Notes: a model not told the origin generated them from the sequence alone. 64,000 bases of DNA from Yoonia litorea (GCF_900114675.1 NZ_FOZM01000001.1:1488001-1552000); one strand, 5' to 3'. Positions 25,283 through 34,529 are shown, counted from the stretch's first letter. Made by a program: numbers and translations.

Positions 25283-26551
25283 ATGGCATTGAATAGAAGA
25301 ACTTTCATCGGCACAGGCGTCGCAGGTGCGGCAACCCTCGCCGCGCCGACCGTTTGGGCTGGCGGGCACGGCAGACCGAAGGTTGTGGTGATTGGTGGTG
25401 GTGCCGGTGGTGCAACCGCCGCACGCTATATCGCCAAAGACAGCGCCGGTGCGATTGACGTCACGCTCATTGAACCGCAGCGCCGCTACTACACCTGTTT
25501 CTTCTCAAACCTCTACATCGGCGGCTTCCGCGAGATGGAAAGCCTCGGCCATTCCTACGCGACACTGGCCGCCAACCACGGGATCAACGTGGTGCATGAT
25601 CTGGCCGTCGGCGTTGATCGCGACGCCAAGACCGTGACAACAGCCGCCGGGCACGTCCTGCCCTACGACCGTCTGATCCTGTCACCCGGCATCGACTTCG
25701 TGGATGGCGCAGTCCCCGGTTGGGATGTCAGCGCACAAGGTGCGATGCCCCACGCCTATAAGGGCGGCACGCAGGCGCAACTGCTCAAGGCCCAGATCGA
25801 AGCCATGCCGGAAGGCGGCACCTTCGCCATGGTCGCCCCGCCCAACCCGTACCGCTGCCCGCCCGGCCCATACGAGCGGGTCTCGATGGTGGGACACCTC
25901 CTCAGCCAGATCAATCCGACCGCCAAGATCCTGATCGCCGACCCCAAAGAGGCTTTCTCCAAGAAGGGCCTCTTCGAGGAAGGCTGGGCCACCCATTACG
26001 AAGGCATGATCACATGGATCGGCGCGCCCGACGGTGGCGGCGATGTCAGCGTGAACCCCGACGCCATGACCATCACCATCAACGGCGAAGTGACGGAAGT
26101 GGACGCCTGCAACGTCATCCCTGCGATGAAAGCCGGTCGGATCGCCGATATTGCCGGTGTCACCGAAGGCAACTGGGCCCCTGTGAACGCCGCTGATCTG
26201 TCCTCCAAGATGGATGAGAACGTGCACGTGCTGGGCGATGCCTGCGCACAAGGGGATATGCCCAAATCAGGCTTCTCGGCCAACAGCCAGGCCAAGGTCT
26301 GCGCCAATGCCGTCAGAGGGGCGTTGACCGACAGCCGCGTCTTCCCTGCGCGGTTCTCCAACACCTGCTGGTCGCTGATCGCCACCAATGACGGCGTCAA
26401 GGTCGGCGCGACCTACGAGGCCACAGAGGAAAAGATCGCCCGCGTCGATGGATTCATCTCGCAAACAGGCGAATCCGTCGCCGTGCGCGAGGCGACCTAC
26501 CAGGAAAGCCTCGGCTGGTACGACGGGATCAGCAGCGACATGTTCAGCTAA
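25283..26551 (+). CDS. fccB: Flavocytochrome c sulfide dehydrogenase, FAD subunit
   Basis: A 422-residue flavoprotein that oxidises sulfide to sulfur or polysulfide in the periplasm. It begins with a Tat signal (NRRTFIGTG, cleavage near VWAGG). The FAD site is KVVVIGGGAGGATAARYI (residues 33-50). Two cysteines of the redox disulfide are recognisable in YRCPPGPYERV and SNTCWSLI. Length and motifs match FccB/SoxF. Good ribosome binding site (AGGGGAGAG). A terminator follows. No other sox genes are present in the window. Confidence 0.93.
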   Translation: MALNRRTFIGTGVAGAATLAAPTVWAGGHGRPKVVVIGGGAGGATAARYIAKDSAGAIDVTLIEPQRRYYTCFFSNLYIGGFREMESLGHSYATLAANHGINVVHDLAVGVDRDAKTVTTAAGHVLPYDRLILSPGIDFVDGAVPGWDVSAQGAMPHAYKGGTQAQLLKAQIEAMPEGGTFAMVAPPNPYRCPPGPYERVSMVGHLLSQINPTAKILIADPKEAFSKKGLFEEGWATHYEGMITWIGAPDGGGDVSVNPDAMTITINGEVTEVDACNVIPAMKAGRIADIAGVTEGNWAPVNAADLSSKMDENVHVLGDACAQGDMPKSGFSANSQAKVCANAVRGALTDSRVFPARFSNTCWSLIATNDGVKVGATYEATEEKIARVDGFISQTGESVAVREATYQESLGWYDGISSDMFS

Positions 26552-26573
26552 ACACAGTCACTGAAAACACTGC

Positions 26574-26606
26574 AAAGGCCGCCGGATCAAAGGCGGCCTT
26601 TTTTTA
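26574..26606 (+). terminator. Rho-independent terminator after fccAB
   Basis: AAGGCCGCC (26575-26583) pairs with GGCGGCCTT (26592-26600) around an eight-base loop and is followed directly by a run of T. It lies 23 bases after the fccB stop. The next 200 bases up to 26805 hold no recognisable feature. Confidence 0.92.
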
Positions 26607-26805
26607 TGGAGAACGAGAGGGCGAGAGCGGCGAGGTTCGAGGAACGCGGCATGCGGGGGTGACGGGTACGAGCCCGAACTGAATGTCGTCATAGGGCATA
26701 GGAATGATCAAACGCGCTGAATTTCAGCGTAACTTGGCAGAAGCAAACTCAGCTTCCAGACACAAACACACAAGCATCCAATAATTGCTCAACTCAGGCA
26801 TCTGA

Positions 26806-28452
26806 CTATTGAGGCGTGAACGATTGCAAGAGCATGCCAAACACTCTTGCAGGGCTGCTTTCCCAGTCTCCGTATAGTTGGTAGCCGTACAACTCGGCCC
26901 GACCGTTGCCATCCATATCTGCCGGTGTCAGGCCAAATCCGACATAGCCTGATGTCGGGTCTAGCCATGTTGGAGGGGCTGGCACAAACCTGCCCGCACC
27001 ATCGTTGAAACCGATGACCAAGGGTGTGTCTCCGGGTCGGTTCCGCCAGAGCGGATTGCCGCCATCGGTGACCAGATCAAGATCACCGTCACCGTCAAGA
27101 TCCACAAGATGACTGTTGTGTGCAAAAATAATCTCACGCTCGTCTTCATAGCCTTGCGGCCACATCCGTCTATGCGTGTGATCGACGTATCCGTCTTCGG
27201 TCCACATAAGGATGCGGATAAACTGACCTCGCCAGTTCGCGTTGTTTGATCCGGGAACAAAACACTCCGTCAGGACAAGATCCAGCATGCCATCATTGTT
27301 CAGGTCAATCGGCTCCAGATCAGCCGTAAATGTCCCAAGGCCCCATTTGCCAGCAGGCAGTTCGGTAATTCTTTCGCGACCAAACTGACCCGTTTCGTCA
27401 CCATGAAGGATGATGCTCCCGTCGATCTCGGTGAAGGTGAAAGGGTCACTTACGCCCTGTGAAAGCAAGGCCAGATCTTCAAAACCATCCCCGTCAGCGT
27501 CAAAAAACCGACCTGTGGAATAATAGGGGCGGAACTGGCGTTGCCTGCCGCTCAAATCGACCAGCCTGCCATTCATGTGATTTGCTGCCACCGACCGATC
27601 GAATTTCCCCGAACCATCGTTGATCAGAAAGTAGGGCTCGATCGGTGTGTTGTCTCCATTGGTTGCAACAAAGAGATCCAGATCACCGTCGCCATCGATA
27701 TCGCTTGATGCCGCTCCGTGGGCGAAATCATCGAATACCGGAAGATGGGTGAACGAGACGTCTTCGTGCCCGTTTTCCGAAGACAGGAGCAAGACGTTCT
27801 GTTCACCTGGATAGGGCGGCTTATCGACGCCGGAGGCTGCAATGAAGAGGTCATTGAGACCATCACCATTAAAGTCTGCGACCACCCCCTCTCGTTCAAG
27901 GATGCGCGATACGCTGTCTGGAAAGCCGGCCCACCTATCAGTGCCCTGAGAGAGAATTTGCAGAGGTGTAGGCACCGCAACCACGTTGAAGCTGCTATCG
28001 ACTGCGTCCTGAACCAGAACCACCTCGTCACCACCATCACCATCCAGATCACCGGCGATCAGAATCCGTGGCACAACATTGTAGCTTTCTAGTCCCGGGC
28101 GCTCTCTGATGTCAGTTTCGGTCACCCATTCCATTTCTATCCGAGGCAAGTCCGTTTTGAATGTGGACGCGGTGCTGGTTCGAGAGGCTGCAATGGCATC
28201 AAGCTCAGTTTTGAATGCGCTATCGATGGATGCAGCGTTTAGCCCGAACATTTCCGCCGCCTCGGCGACTGCCGCCAAGGTACGGCGACCTGCTATCCCG
28301 TCAGCTCCGCCCACTGAAAACCCCAACGCGTTCAGATTCGTTTGCAGGCTCCGGACATCGCTACGGTCAAGTGCTACCTCTTGCGCATGAACCAATTGCG
28401 TGGACGCTGAAAACACAAATGCAATCGTCGAAAGATGAAGAAGTTTGCTCAT
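26806..28452 (-). CDS. Secreted FG-GAP/VCBS propeller protein with PG-binding-like domain
   Basis: About 548 residues. A signal peptide (cleavage near VHAQE) is followed by a peptidoglycan-binding-like helical domain (RSLQTNLNALGFSVGGADGIAGRRT, of which the LGF and DGIAGRRT parts are diagnostic). Then come seven FG-GAP-type repeats, each with a calcium-loop signature such as DLDGDGGDE, DFNGDGLND, DIDGDGDLD, DADGDGFED, DLNNDGMLD, DLDGDGDLD and DMDGNGRAE. Seven blades imply an integrin-alpha-like beta-propeller. The start at ATG 28452 is favoured by GGAGG ten bases upstream. A wall-attached adhesion or binding role is inferred; no enzymatic motif is seen. Confidence 0.85.
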   Translation of the reverse strand: MSKLLHLSTIAFVFSASTQLVHAQEVALDRSDVRSLQTNLNALGFSVGGADGIAGRRTLAAVAEAAEMFGLNAASIDSAFKTELDAIAASRTSTASTFKTDLPRIEMEWVTETDIRERPGLESYNVVPRILIAGDLDGDGGDEVVLVQDAVDSSFNVVAVPTPLQILSQGTDRWAGFPDSVSRILEREGVVADFNGDGLNDLFIAASGVDKPPYPGEQNVLLLSSENGHEDVSFTHLPVFDDFAHGAASSDIDGDGDLDLFVATNGDNTPIEPYFLINDGSGKFDRSVAANHMNGRLVDLSGRQRQFRPYYSTGRFFDADGDGFEDLALLSQGVSDPFTFTEIDGSIILHGDETGQFGRERITELPAGKWGLGTFTADLEPIDLNNDGMLDLVLTECFVPGSNNANWRGQFIRILMWTEDGYVDHTHRRMWPQGYEDEREIIFAHNSHLVDLDGDGDLDLVTDGGNPLWRNRPGDTPLVIGFNDGAGRFVPAPPTWLDPTSGYVGFGLTPADMDGNGRAELYGYQLYGDWESSPARVFGMLLQSFTPQ

Positions 28453-28767
28453 TGCCCTGAGCCTCCTGCCGGAAATGCAATGTGTTTCGCACAAATTAGC
28501 AGTTTGCCTCTAACGTGTGGCAAGAAAAAACGCAGCAAATTCGCGATACCGCTGACAATCCGCATTTCATCCAGCGCCCGAATTGCTCCCGATGACCCCA
28601 CCCAGTGCGATCTCTGTCCGGCAAAGACAGCGCCCCCGCTCATTCCGTCACTGTCTCACACCAAGTCGGCAGCCTACGATGTCCACGCCAAGCGCCGCGC
28701 AGAATGCACCTCCGCATTGCTGAGTGGATTATTCATCCCCCGCCATCCGGCAGTTGCTCCAGCAACC
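28453..28767. other. Intergenic region, nothing recognised
   Basis: About 315 bases between the FG-GAP gene start and the Sel1 gene stop, both on the minus strand. It should hold the FG-GAP promoter, but I cannot pick convincing -35/-10 boxes. Short frames here lack ribosome binding sites and family features. Confidence 0.4.
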
Positions 28768-29292
28768 TCAACGGAACGGGTACATCCAGACCTTGTAGTC
28801 ATCGATCAGCACCTCGGCGCGCGCACGTTGGTCGGCTGTCAGCCGTGGCGTGATTTCCTCCAGAGAGATCAGCGCATCAGGGTCGCCCCCTATTGCTGAG
28901 AGCGCATACCAAAGATAGGCTCTGACAAGGTCCGGCGCGGGGATGCCGCGGCCCACTTCATAGTACCAACCAAGACCGGATTGCGCGCCAGGATGCCCTT
29001 TCAACGACGCCCGAAGATACCAGTCAAACGCGCGTTCGTCGTCCTGTTCGACACCAAGGCCAAGCGCATACATCACGCCGATCCATTCTTCGGCTTCGGC
29101 ATTGCCAGAGCGGGCGTAGATCTCAAAAAGCGCGCGGGCTTGCTCGAATTCACCCGCTTCCATCAGATCACGAGCCGTTTCCATATCCGCGCGCGCCGGG
29201 GTGCTGCACAGCACAAGCGCCATCAGAAGAGCTGCACAGCTGGTGTACAGCCTGTGTACAGTCTGTGTACGCGCAGTGTACGGGCGGTGCAT
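28768..29292 (-). CDS. Sel1-like repeat protein, exported
   Basis: A 174-residue protein with a hydrophobic signal segment (CAALLMALVLCSTPARA) and then two to three Sel1-like TPR repeats (around AEEWIGVMYALGLGVEQDD and AQSGLGWYYEVGRGIP). Sel1 repeats mediate protein contacts in the periplasm. ATG 29292 follows GAGGAG. The N-terminal region, rich in Thr, Arg, His and Tyr, is encoded by four tandem 11-base units that probably double as a regulatory site. The gene is divergent from, and overlaps at its 5' end with, the MauG-like gene. Confidence 0.85.
   Translation of the reverse strand: MHRPYTARTQTVHRLYTSCAALLMALVLCSTPARADMETARDLMEAGEFEQARALFEIYARSGNAEAEEWIGVMYALGLGVEQDDERAFDWYLRASLKGHPGAQSGLGWYYEVGRGIPAPDLVRAYLWYALSAIGGDPDALISLEEITPRLTADQRARAEVLIDDYKVWMYPFR
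29243..29281. promoter_or_regulatory. Four GTGTAC units at exact 11-base spacing
   Basis: GTGTAC starts at 29243, 29254, 29265 and 29276, an exact 11-base period. The intervening bases are partly conserved (AGCCT, AGTCT, GCGCA). The array overlaps the first codons of the Sel1 gene and the likely start region of the divergent MauG-like gene. One-turn spacing of a half-palindromic core suggests cooperative binding of a regulator along one face of the DNA. Confidence 0.5.
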
Positions 29293-30579
29293 GGGGCTCT
29301 CCTCGGTCTTTTTCTTGGCGCTGGCATCGCGCAGGCGCAGGTGATCAGCCCGGATGATTACATCCCCACCGACCCTGATCAAGCCCGCATCGGACAGTTG
29401 CTCTTTTACGATAAGATACTGTCAGGAAACAGAAATATCTCATGCGGGACCTGCCACCACCATGATCATGCAGGCGCTGACGGTCTGTCGCTCGGCATTG
29501 GCGAAGGCGGTGTCGGTGTCGGCCCTGACAGGACCGCAGGGACAGGCCCCGACCAGATCCGCAAACGCATCCCCCGCAACGCCCCAAGCCTTTGGAATCT
29601 TGGACATAATGAGATCGACGTGCTGTTCAACGACGGGCGTCTGACCCGCTCTGATCTCTACGGCAACGGCTTCGACAGCCCCGCCGAAGAATGGCTCCCC
29701 CAAGGCCTCGACAACCTCGTCGCAGCACAAGCCCTGTTCCCGATGGCCGCCCAGTTCGAGATGATGGGAAATCTCGGCGAAAACGATGTCGTCGGCGCGG
29801 TCCACAACCGCATCGACCGCGGCTGGCCGATCATCGCAAAGCGCGTCCGCACCATCCCTGAATACGGGGCGATGTTCGTGCAAGCCTTTGATCACATTGA
29901 AGAACCCGGTGACGTGAGCATTGTCGAAATCGGCAACGCCCTTGGTGCGTTTATCATCAGCGAGTGGCAGTCTTTTGACAGCCCCTACGACCGCTGGCTG
30001 GCGGGCAAACCGCTGGCGGAGGATGCCGAAAGAGGCCGGCAGCTTTTCTTCAACAACCGCTGTGCCACCTGCCACGCAGGGCCGCTCTTTACCGATCAGC
30101 AATTCCACGCCCTCGGCCTGCCGGCCTTCGGCCCCGGGCGGACAAGACGATGGGATCAGATCCCGCGCGACGTCGGGCGCATGGCCGAAACGGACCGGCT
30201 GGAAGATGCCTATCGCTTCCGCACGCCTTCGCTCAGAAATGTCGCCTTAACAGCACCTTACGGGCACAACGGGGCTTATCCGACCTTGGAGGCCATGATC
30301 CGTCACCATGCCGATCCTGCCGCGGGGCGCGCCGATTGGACAACTGATATGGCGCATCTGCCAGATGTCCCATGGCTGGCCGCGGGTGATTTTGCAATCC
30401 AGCAAGATGATCTGGAAATGGCGCGGCAGGCGCAGGCGCTCGATATCAGGCCCATGCGACTTTCAGAGAATGATATCAGCGATCTGGTCGCCTTCCTCAA
30501 CGCGCTCACCGGCGAGACCGTTGACCAAAGGCCACTGGGCCGTCCTGACACTGTGCCAAGCGGCCTGCCTGTCGATTGA
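29254..30579 (+). CDS. MauG/cytochrome c peroxidase-like dihaem protein
   Basis: About 441 residues, a periplasmic dihaem protein. Haem motif 1 is CGTCH in a His-rich stretch, and haem motif 2 is CATCH near the middle. TPSLRNVALTAPYGHNGAYPTL is typical of the MauG/bacterial cytochrome c peroxidase family, which reduces H2O2 or modifies partner proteins. The start is uncertain: GTG 29254 gives a good signal peptide (cleavage near GIAQA), while GTG 29287 gives a short one without a basic N-region; neither has a clear ribosome binding site. The frame stays open to 28981, but that part is antisense to the Sel1 gene. The physiological partner is unknown. Confidence 0.85.
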   Translation: MYSLCTRSVRAVHGALLGLFLGAGIAQAQVISPDDYIPTDPDQARIGQLLFYDKILSGNRNISCGTCHHHDHAGADGLSLGIGEGGVGVGPDRTAGTGPDQIRKRIPRNAPSLWNLGHNEIDVLFNDGRLTRSDLYGNGFDSPAEEWLPQGLDNLVAAQALFPMAAQFEMMGNLGENDVVGAVHNRIDRGWPIIAKRVRTIPEYGAMFVQAFDHIEEPGDVSIVEIGNALGAFIISEWQSFDSPYDRWLAGKPLAEDAERGRQLFFNNRCATCHAGPLFTDQQFHALGLPAFGPGRTRRWDQIPRDVGRMAETDRLEDAYRFRTPSLRNVALTAPYGHNGAYPTLEAMIRHHADPAAGRADWTTDMAHLPDVPWLAAGDFAIQQDDLEMARQAQALDIRPMRLSENDISDLVAFLNALTGETVDQRPLGRPDTVPSGLPVD

Positions 30580-30654
30580 CCGGCGTCATTACTGGCCCTC
30601 AAATATCCCCGCCGGAGGCATCTGTGCTCACACACAGGCACCACGCCTGACATG

Positions 30655-31842
30655 TCAGCCCTGACGGATCAACACACCAAGGTCAGCGACATTGGTACCT
30701 GTTGCACCGGTCATCAACAGATCACCCGCCTCAGAAAGCGCCGCATAGCTGTCGTTATTGGCCAATAGGCCCGCGACGTCGCCAATCCGGTCCAGCGTGC
30801 CCTGATCAACAATCCCGCCTGCCGCGTCTGTTGGCCCGTCCCTGCCGTCTGTACCACCTTGCAGACAAACGAAGTCCGCCCAACCGCGCTTGCAGGCCTC
30901 TAACGCGATCCGCAAGGCGAGTTCCTGATTGCGGCCACCGCGTCCGCTGCCGCGCAGGACCACCGTCGTTTCGCCACCCCAGAGCGTTATCCCTGGGCCG
31001 GCACTCTCGCAAATCACGCGCGCGGCGTCTGCGACATCTCCCTCGACGGGTGTGGTGAGAACCTTGGCCCCAGGCGCAGTTTGGCGCATCGCTTCGACAC
31101 TGATCGCATTTGACCCCACCAGAACGTTGCGCGCCTCCGGCAAAGCTACGGCTGGCGCTTTGGCCTTGAGATGTCGCTTCACCGCGTCCGGCAAACCTGC
31201 CCAAATGCCTGCATCTTGCAAAAGCGTGACCGCGTCATTGGCCGTTCCGATCGGGGCCACTGTCGGACCGCTTGCAATCACGGCAAGATCATCGCCAACC
31301 ACATCCGACAGGATCAGCGCTGTGACCTGATGCGGTGCCGCTTGCCGCAAGAAACCGCCCCCTTTGATCTCAGAGAGTTGCTGGCGCACAAGATTCATCG
31401 CGCGGATATCAAGCCCCGCTGCAAGAAGTGCTTCGTTGACGGCCGCCTTGTCGGCCAAAGTCAGATCACCACTCGGCGCTGGTAAAAGCGCAGAACCACC
31501 CCCCGAAATGAGGGCCAAGGCGGGGCCATCTGCCTTGCGCAGTGCGGTGATCACTGCCTTTGCTGCCTTGGCGCCGTTTTCATCAGGTACAGGATGCCCG
31601 GCAGCATAGACCTCTGCGCCGTCAAGCGGGCCTGCGTTTTCGTAGTTCGTCACCACGATTGTCGGGCGACCGGGAAAACGCGCCATGGCGGCTTCGGCCA
31701 TCCGCATCGCGGCCTTGCCGATCGCGACAATGAGCGCAGGCGATGGAATGTCATCCAAGTGTCGGGAAACGGCTGCATAGGGATCAGCGGCGGCGACACC
31801 AGCCTGAAAGATGCGCAGCGCTGCAGCACGTGGGTTGTCCAT
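30655..31842 (-). CDS. Glycerate 2-kinase (GckA/TtuD, MOFRL family)
   Basis: A 395-residue glycerate kinase of the MOFRL family, which makes 2-phosphoglycerate from D-glycerate with ATP. Recognisable parts are IVAIGKAAMRMAEAA, LALISGGGSALLPAPSG, the LSDVVGDDLAVIASGPT segment and the late GGETTVVLRGSGRGGRNQE motif. In rhodobacteria it serves the serine cycle, glyoxylate or hydroxypyruvate metabolism. The ATG at 31842 follows GAGGAA; a 24-residue extension is open but unlike the family. It lies 97 bases behind the DUF3422 gene on the same strand. Confidence 0.93.
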   Translation of the reverse strand: MDNPRAAALRIFQAGVAAADPYAAVSRHLDDIPSPALIVAIGKAAMRMAEAAMARFPGRPTIVVTNYENAGPLDGAEVYAAGHPVPDENGAKAAKAVITALRKADGPALALISGGGSALLPAPSGDLTLADKAAVNEALLAAGLDIRAMNLVRQQLSEIKGGGFLRQAAPHQVTALILSDVVGDDLAVIASGPTVAPIGTANDAVTLLQDAGIWAGLPDAVKRHLKAKAPAVALPEARNVLVGSNAISVEAMRQTAPGAKVLTTPVEGDVADAARVICESAGPGITLWGGETTVVLRGSGRGGRNQELALRIALEACKRGWADFVCLQGGTDGRDGPTDAAGGIVDQGTLDRIGDVAGLLANNDSYAALSEAGDLLMTGATGTNVADLGVLIRQG

Positions 31843-31939
31843 AGGTTCCTCGCTTTGCAGGAGTGAGATGGGGCGGGGATAGCGCGATTTCGAGCCTAGC
31901 CCCCTCTTCATCAACCCGCAATCACGGCAACCTGCGATG

Positions 31940-33220
31940 CTATTCCATATGTTTGCGAATGCGGTTGACCATCAGCCAAACCAGCAACAGCACGACCGGC
32001 GTTGCCGCTGCTGCCATAAAGGCTTTGCTCAAGCCAAAGCTTTCTTCCAACGGTGCCAAAAGATACATGACCAGATTGACGGCGTAGTAACTGATGGCGA
32101 CGACTGACAGCCCCTCAACGGTGCGCTGCAGGCGCAATTGCAGGTCGGCACGCTTGTCCATGCTTTGCAGCAATTCCTGATTTTGCGCTGAACGGTCGAC
32201 GTCCACCCGTGTCCGCAACAGATCGCCTGCCCGCAAAGCGCGTTCCGACATCGCTTGCAGGCGCGCCTCGGTGGATTTGACCGTCCGCATGGCAGGATCG
32301 AAGCGGCGCATCATGAATTCGGAAAACGTCTGACGCCCTTCGAACCGTTCTTCGCGCAGGACCTGAATGCGCTGATTCACAATTTGCTCATACGCACCTG
32401 TCGCGCCAAACCGAAAGGATGACTGCGCAATTGTGTTTTCAATCTCTGCCGAAACCTCCAGCAAGGATTGCAACACGTCAGCCGCATGTGATGTTTCGTT
32501 TCGCATGTCTTCCAGCAACGATGTCAGGCGCTTGTCGAACTCACCCATCTTTGGCCCAAGCTCCCGCACGCGCGTCAGACCAAGCATCGACATCGCTTTA
32601 TAGGTCTCTATCTCGCAAAGCCGCTGCACAACACGTCCGACACGCCGGTTTCCGACCCGCGGGCGTGCGAAGATTGCGAAACGCATGTGACCGGCGGTGT
32701 CGATGCGGAAATCCCCAGCCACGACGAGATCGTTTTCAATCACCCGACTGATAGCGAGGCTTTCAGGGACAAACCAGTCACGCGCTTTTTCGATGATCCC
32801 GTCATCGCCCTCCGCAACCTCGATGCGGATCAACGCAGACGTCACCCGCGTTCCGGGGGCCTTTTCCAGCCAGTCGGAGGGAAAGACGCCAAAGGTTGCT
32901 GCATCAAACGGACGCTCGGCCAGCCCTTCGCCGAAGATCGTGTAGGTCACAAACTCGGTATGGCTTTCCCATTTCAGCTGATGCTTGCCAATCGTGCCGA
33001 AATAATGCGTGGCATCAGGCTGCGGGTGCTGGGCCCCAAAACGGTCGAGCAAATCTATCAGATGCGCGCGATCAGCAGCACGATCACGTCCTGCTGCGTT
33101 GTCTGCCGGTTTGATTGCAAGATAAGCCGCGCGGCTTGGCGCATCGACAGACGGAAACGGACGCGCGTGAAGCTCATTTGCCATCGCATAGCGAAGCGGA
33201 TGATCAGCGATGGTCGACAT
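31940..33220 (-). CDS. DUF3422 family membrane protein
   Basis: A 426-residue protein of the DUF3422 family. The N-terminal signature ANELHARPFPSVDAPSRAAY is unmistakable. A long helical middle region (about 220-360) could form coiled coils, and two membrane helices lie at the C-terminus (ISYYAVNLVMYLLAP and TPVVLLLVWLMVN), so most of the protein should be cytosolic and tail-anchored. No function is known to me. A 13-base perfect inverted repeat lies upstream. Confidence 0.92.
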   Translation of the reverse strand: MSTIADHPLRYAMANELHARPFPSVDAPSRAAYLAIKPADNAAGRDRAADRAHLIDLLDRFGAQHPQPDATHYFGTIGKHQLKWESHTEFVTYTIFGEGLAERPFDAATFGVFPSDWLEKAPGTRVTSALIRIEVAEGDDGIIEKARDWFVPESLAISRVIENDLVVAGDFRIDTAGHMRFAIFARPRVGNRRVGRVVQRLCEIETYKAMSMLGLTRVRELGPKMGEFDKRLTSLLEDMRNETSHAADVLQSLLEVSAEIENTIAQSSFRFGATGAYEQIVNQRIQVLREERFEGRQTFSEFMMRRFDPAMRTVKSTEARLQAMSERALRAGDLLRTRVDVDRSAQNQELLQSMDKRADLQLRLQRTVEGLSVVAISYYAVNLVMYLLAPLEESFGLSKAFMAAAATPVVLLLVWLMVNRIRKHME

Positions 33221-33302
33221 GGCAATGGCCCTTTGCGGGTTACTCTGTCCGCTAACCTAGCGGCGATCCATGCCATGTAAAGAAAAACATGTTGTTTTTG
33301 AA

Positions 33303-33345
33303 GGCGTTACCGGCACACCACAGTATACTGGGTGCCGGTAACGCC
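33303..33345. terminator. Perfect 13-base inverted repeat between decarboxylase and DUF3422 genes
   Basis: GGCGTTACCGGCA (33303-33315) pairs exactly with TGCCGGTAACGCC (33333-33345) around a 17-base loop. It lies 11 bases beyond the decarboxylase stop on the minus strand, the right place for a terminator. The T-run downstream on that strand is poor (TTC then A-rich), so a processing or anti-decay hairpin is the alternative. Confidence 0.6.
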
Positions 33346-33356
33346 GGGTGCCGATA

Positions 33357-34529
33357 TCAGATGACGACGACGTCGAGTGGTGGGAAGCCGTTGAAACCAA
33401 CCGAGGAATAGGTCGATGTGTAAGCGCCTGTATTGCGGATCAGGACACGGTCACCAGATTTCAGGGTCAGCGGCAGTGAGACCGGGCGCTTCTCATACAG
33501 AACGTCAGCGCTGTCACAGCTTGGGCCAGCCATAATGCAAGGACCGTGCTGGTCAGCGTCACGGGGTGTTTCGAACTGGTAGCGGATCGCTTCGCCTTCG
33601 GTTTCGGCCAGACCGGAGAAACGGCCAATGTCGAGATAGACCCAGCGGTGCAGGTCACGCTCTGACTTGCGCGACACCAGCATGACTTCCGAAACGATGA
33701 CACCTGCCTCTGCGACCATACCGCGGCCGGGCTCTGCCATGATTTTCCGGGCCTCCGGGAAGCGGGCCTCGACCATCGCGATGACCTGCGACGCGTAGGC
33801 TGTCGGTGCTTCGATTTCTTCACCGTAGAACGCAGGAAAACCGCCACCGATGTTCAGAAGGCTCAGGTCGTGACCGGCTGTGCGGGCGTCTGCCCAGATT
33901 TTCGCAAAAACATCGAGGGTCGGTGCCCACATGGAGGCCTGACGTGTTTGCGACCCAACATGGAAAGAGAACCCGACCGGTGTCAGCCCCAGCGATTTCG
34001 CAACATCCAGAAGGTGCAGCGCCATATCACGGTCGCAGCCGAACTTACGGGACAATGGCCAGTCAGCTTCGCTCACTTCGACGATCAGGCGAATATAGAC
34101 CGAGGCACCAGGCGCGTGCTCTGCGATTTTGACAAGCTCTTCCTCGGCGTCTGCAGCAAACAGGCGGATGCCTTGCGCATGAGCCCAGGCAATGTCGCTT
34201 GCGCGTTTGATGGTGTTGCCGAAGGAAATCTCTGACGGATCAGCGCCTTCTGCCAAGCAGAGTGCGATTTCACCGCGAGAGGCTGCATCAAAGTGCGACC
34301 CGAGATCGACCAGACGTGCAATGACCTGACGTGCCGGGTTTGCCTTGACCGCATAATGGACATCCGCACGGCCCAGACCGGCCTTCAACGCGCGGTATTG
34401 AGCACTGACGCGATCCAGATCCATGACTAGGGTTGGACGATCAAACTCTCTGGATGCGACATAAGCATCGAGGCGGGATACGGAATCGACAGAAATTTTG
34501 CCCAGATCGGGCACGTAATGCATAGTCAT
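33357..34529 (-). CDS. PLP-dependent ornithine/lysine-type decarboxylase (fold III)
   Basis: A 390-residue alanine-racemase-fold decarboxylase for polyamine synthesis. The PLP lysine is Lys62 in VHYAVKANPA, the glycine-rich phosphate loop is LLNIGGGFPAFY, and the second-subunit catalytic cysteine is Cys338 in GPSCDSADVLYE. These features fit ornithine decarboxylase or its lysine-using relatives in alphaproteobacteria. A GGAG lies about eight bases before the ATG. It makes putrescine or cadaverine depending on specificity, which cannot be read with certainty. Divergent from rluE. Confidence 0.93.
   Translation of the reverse strand: MTMHYVPDLGKISVDSVSRLDAYVASREFDRPTLVMDLDRVSAQYRALKAGLGRADVHYAVKANPARQVIARLVDLGSHFDAASRGEIALCLAEGADPSEISFGNTIKRASDIAWAHAQGIRLFAADAEEELVKIAEHAPGASVYIRLIVEVSEADWPLSRKFGCDRDMALHLLDVAKSLGLTPVGFSFHVGSQTRQASMWAPTLDVFAKIWADARTAGHDLSLLNIGGGFPAFYGEEIEAPTAYASQVIAMVEARFPEARKIMAEPGRGMVAEAGVIVSEVMLVSRKSERDLHRWVYLDIGRFSGLAETEGEAIRYQFETPRDADQHGPCIMAGPSCDSADVLYEKRPVSLPLTLKSGDRVLIRNTGAYTSTYSSVGFNGFPPLDVVVI

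Noticed and set aside
28981-29253. N-terminal extension of the MauG-like frame
   Set aside because: It is antisense to the Sel1 gene, lacks family similarity and would bury the signal peptide.
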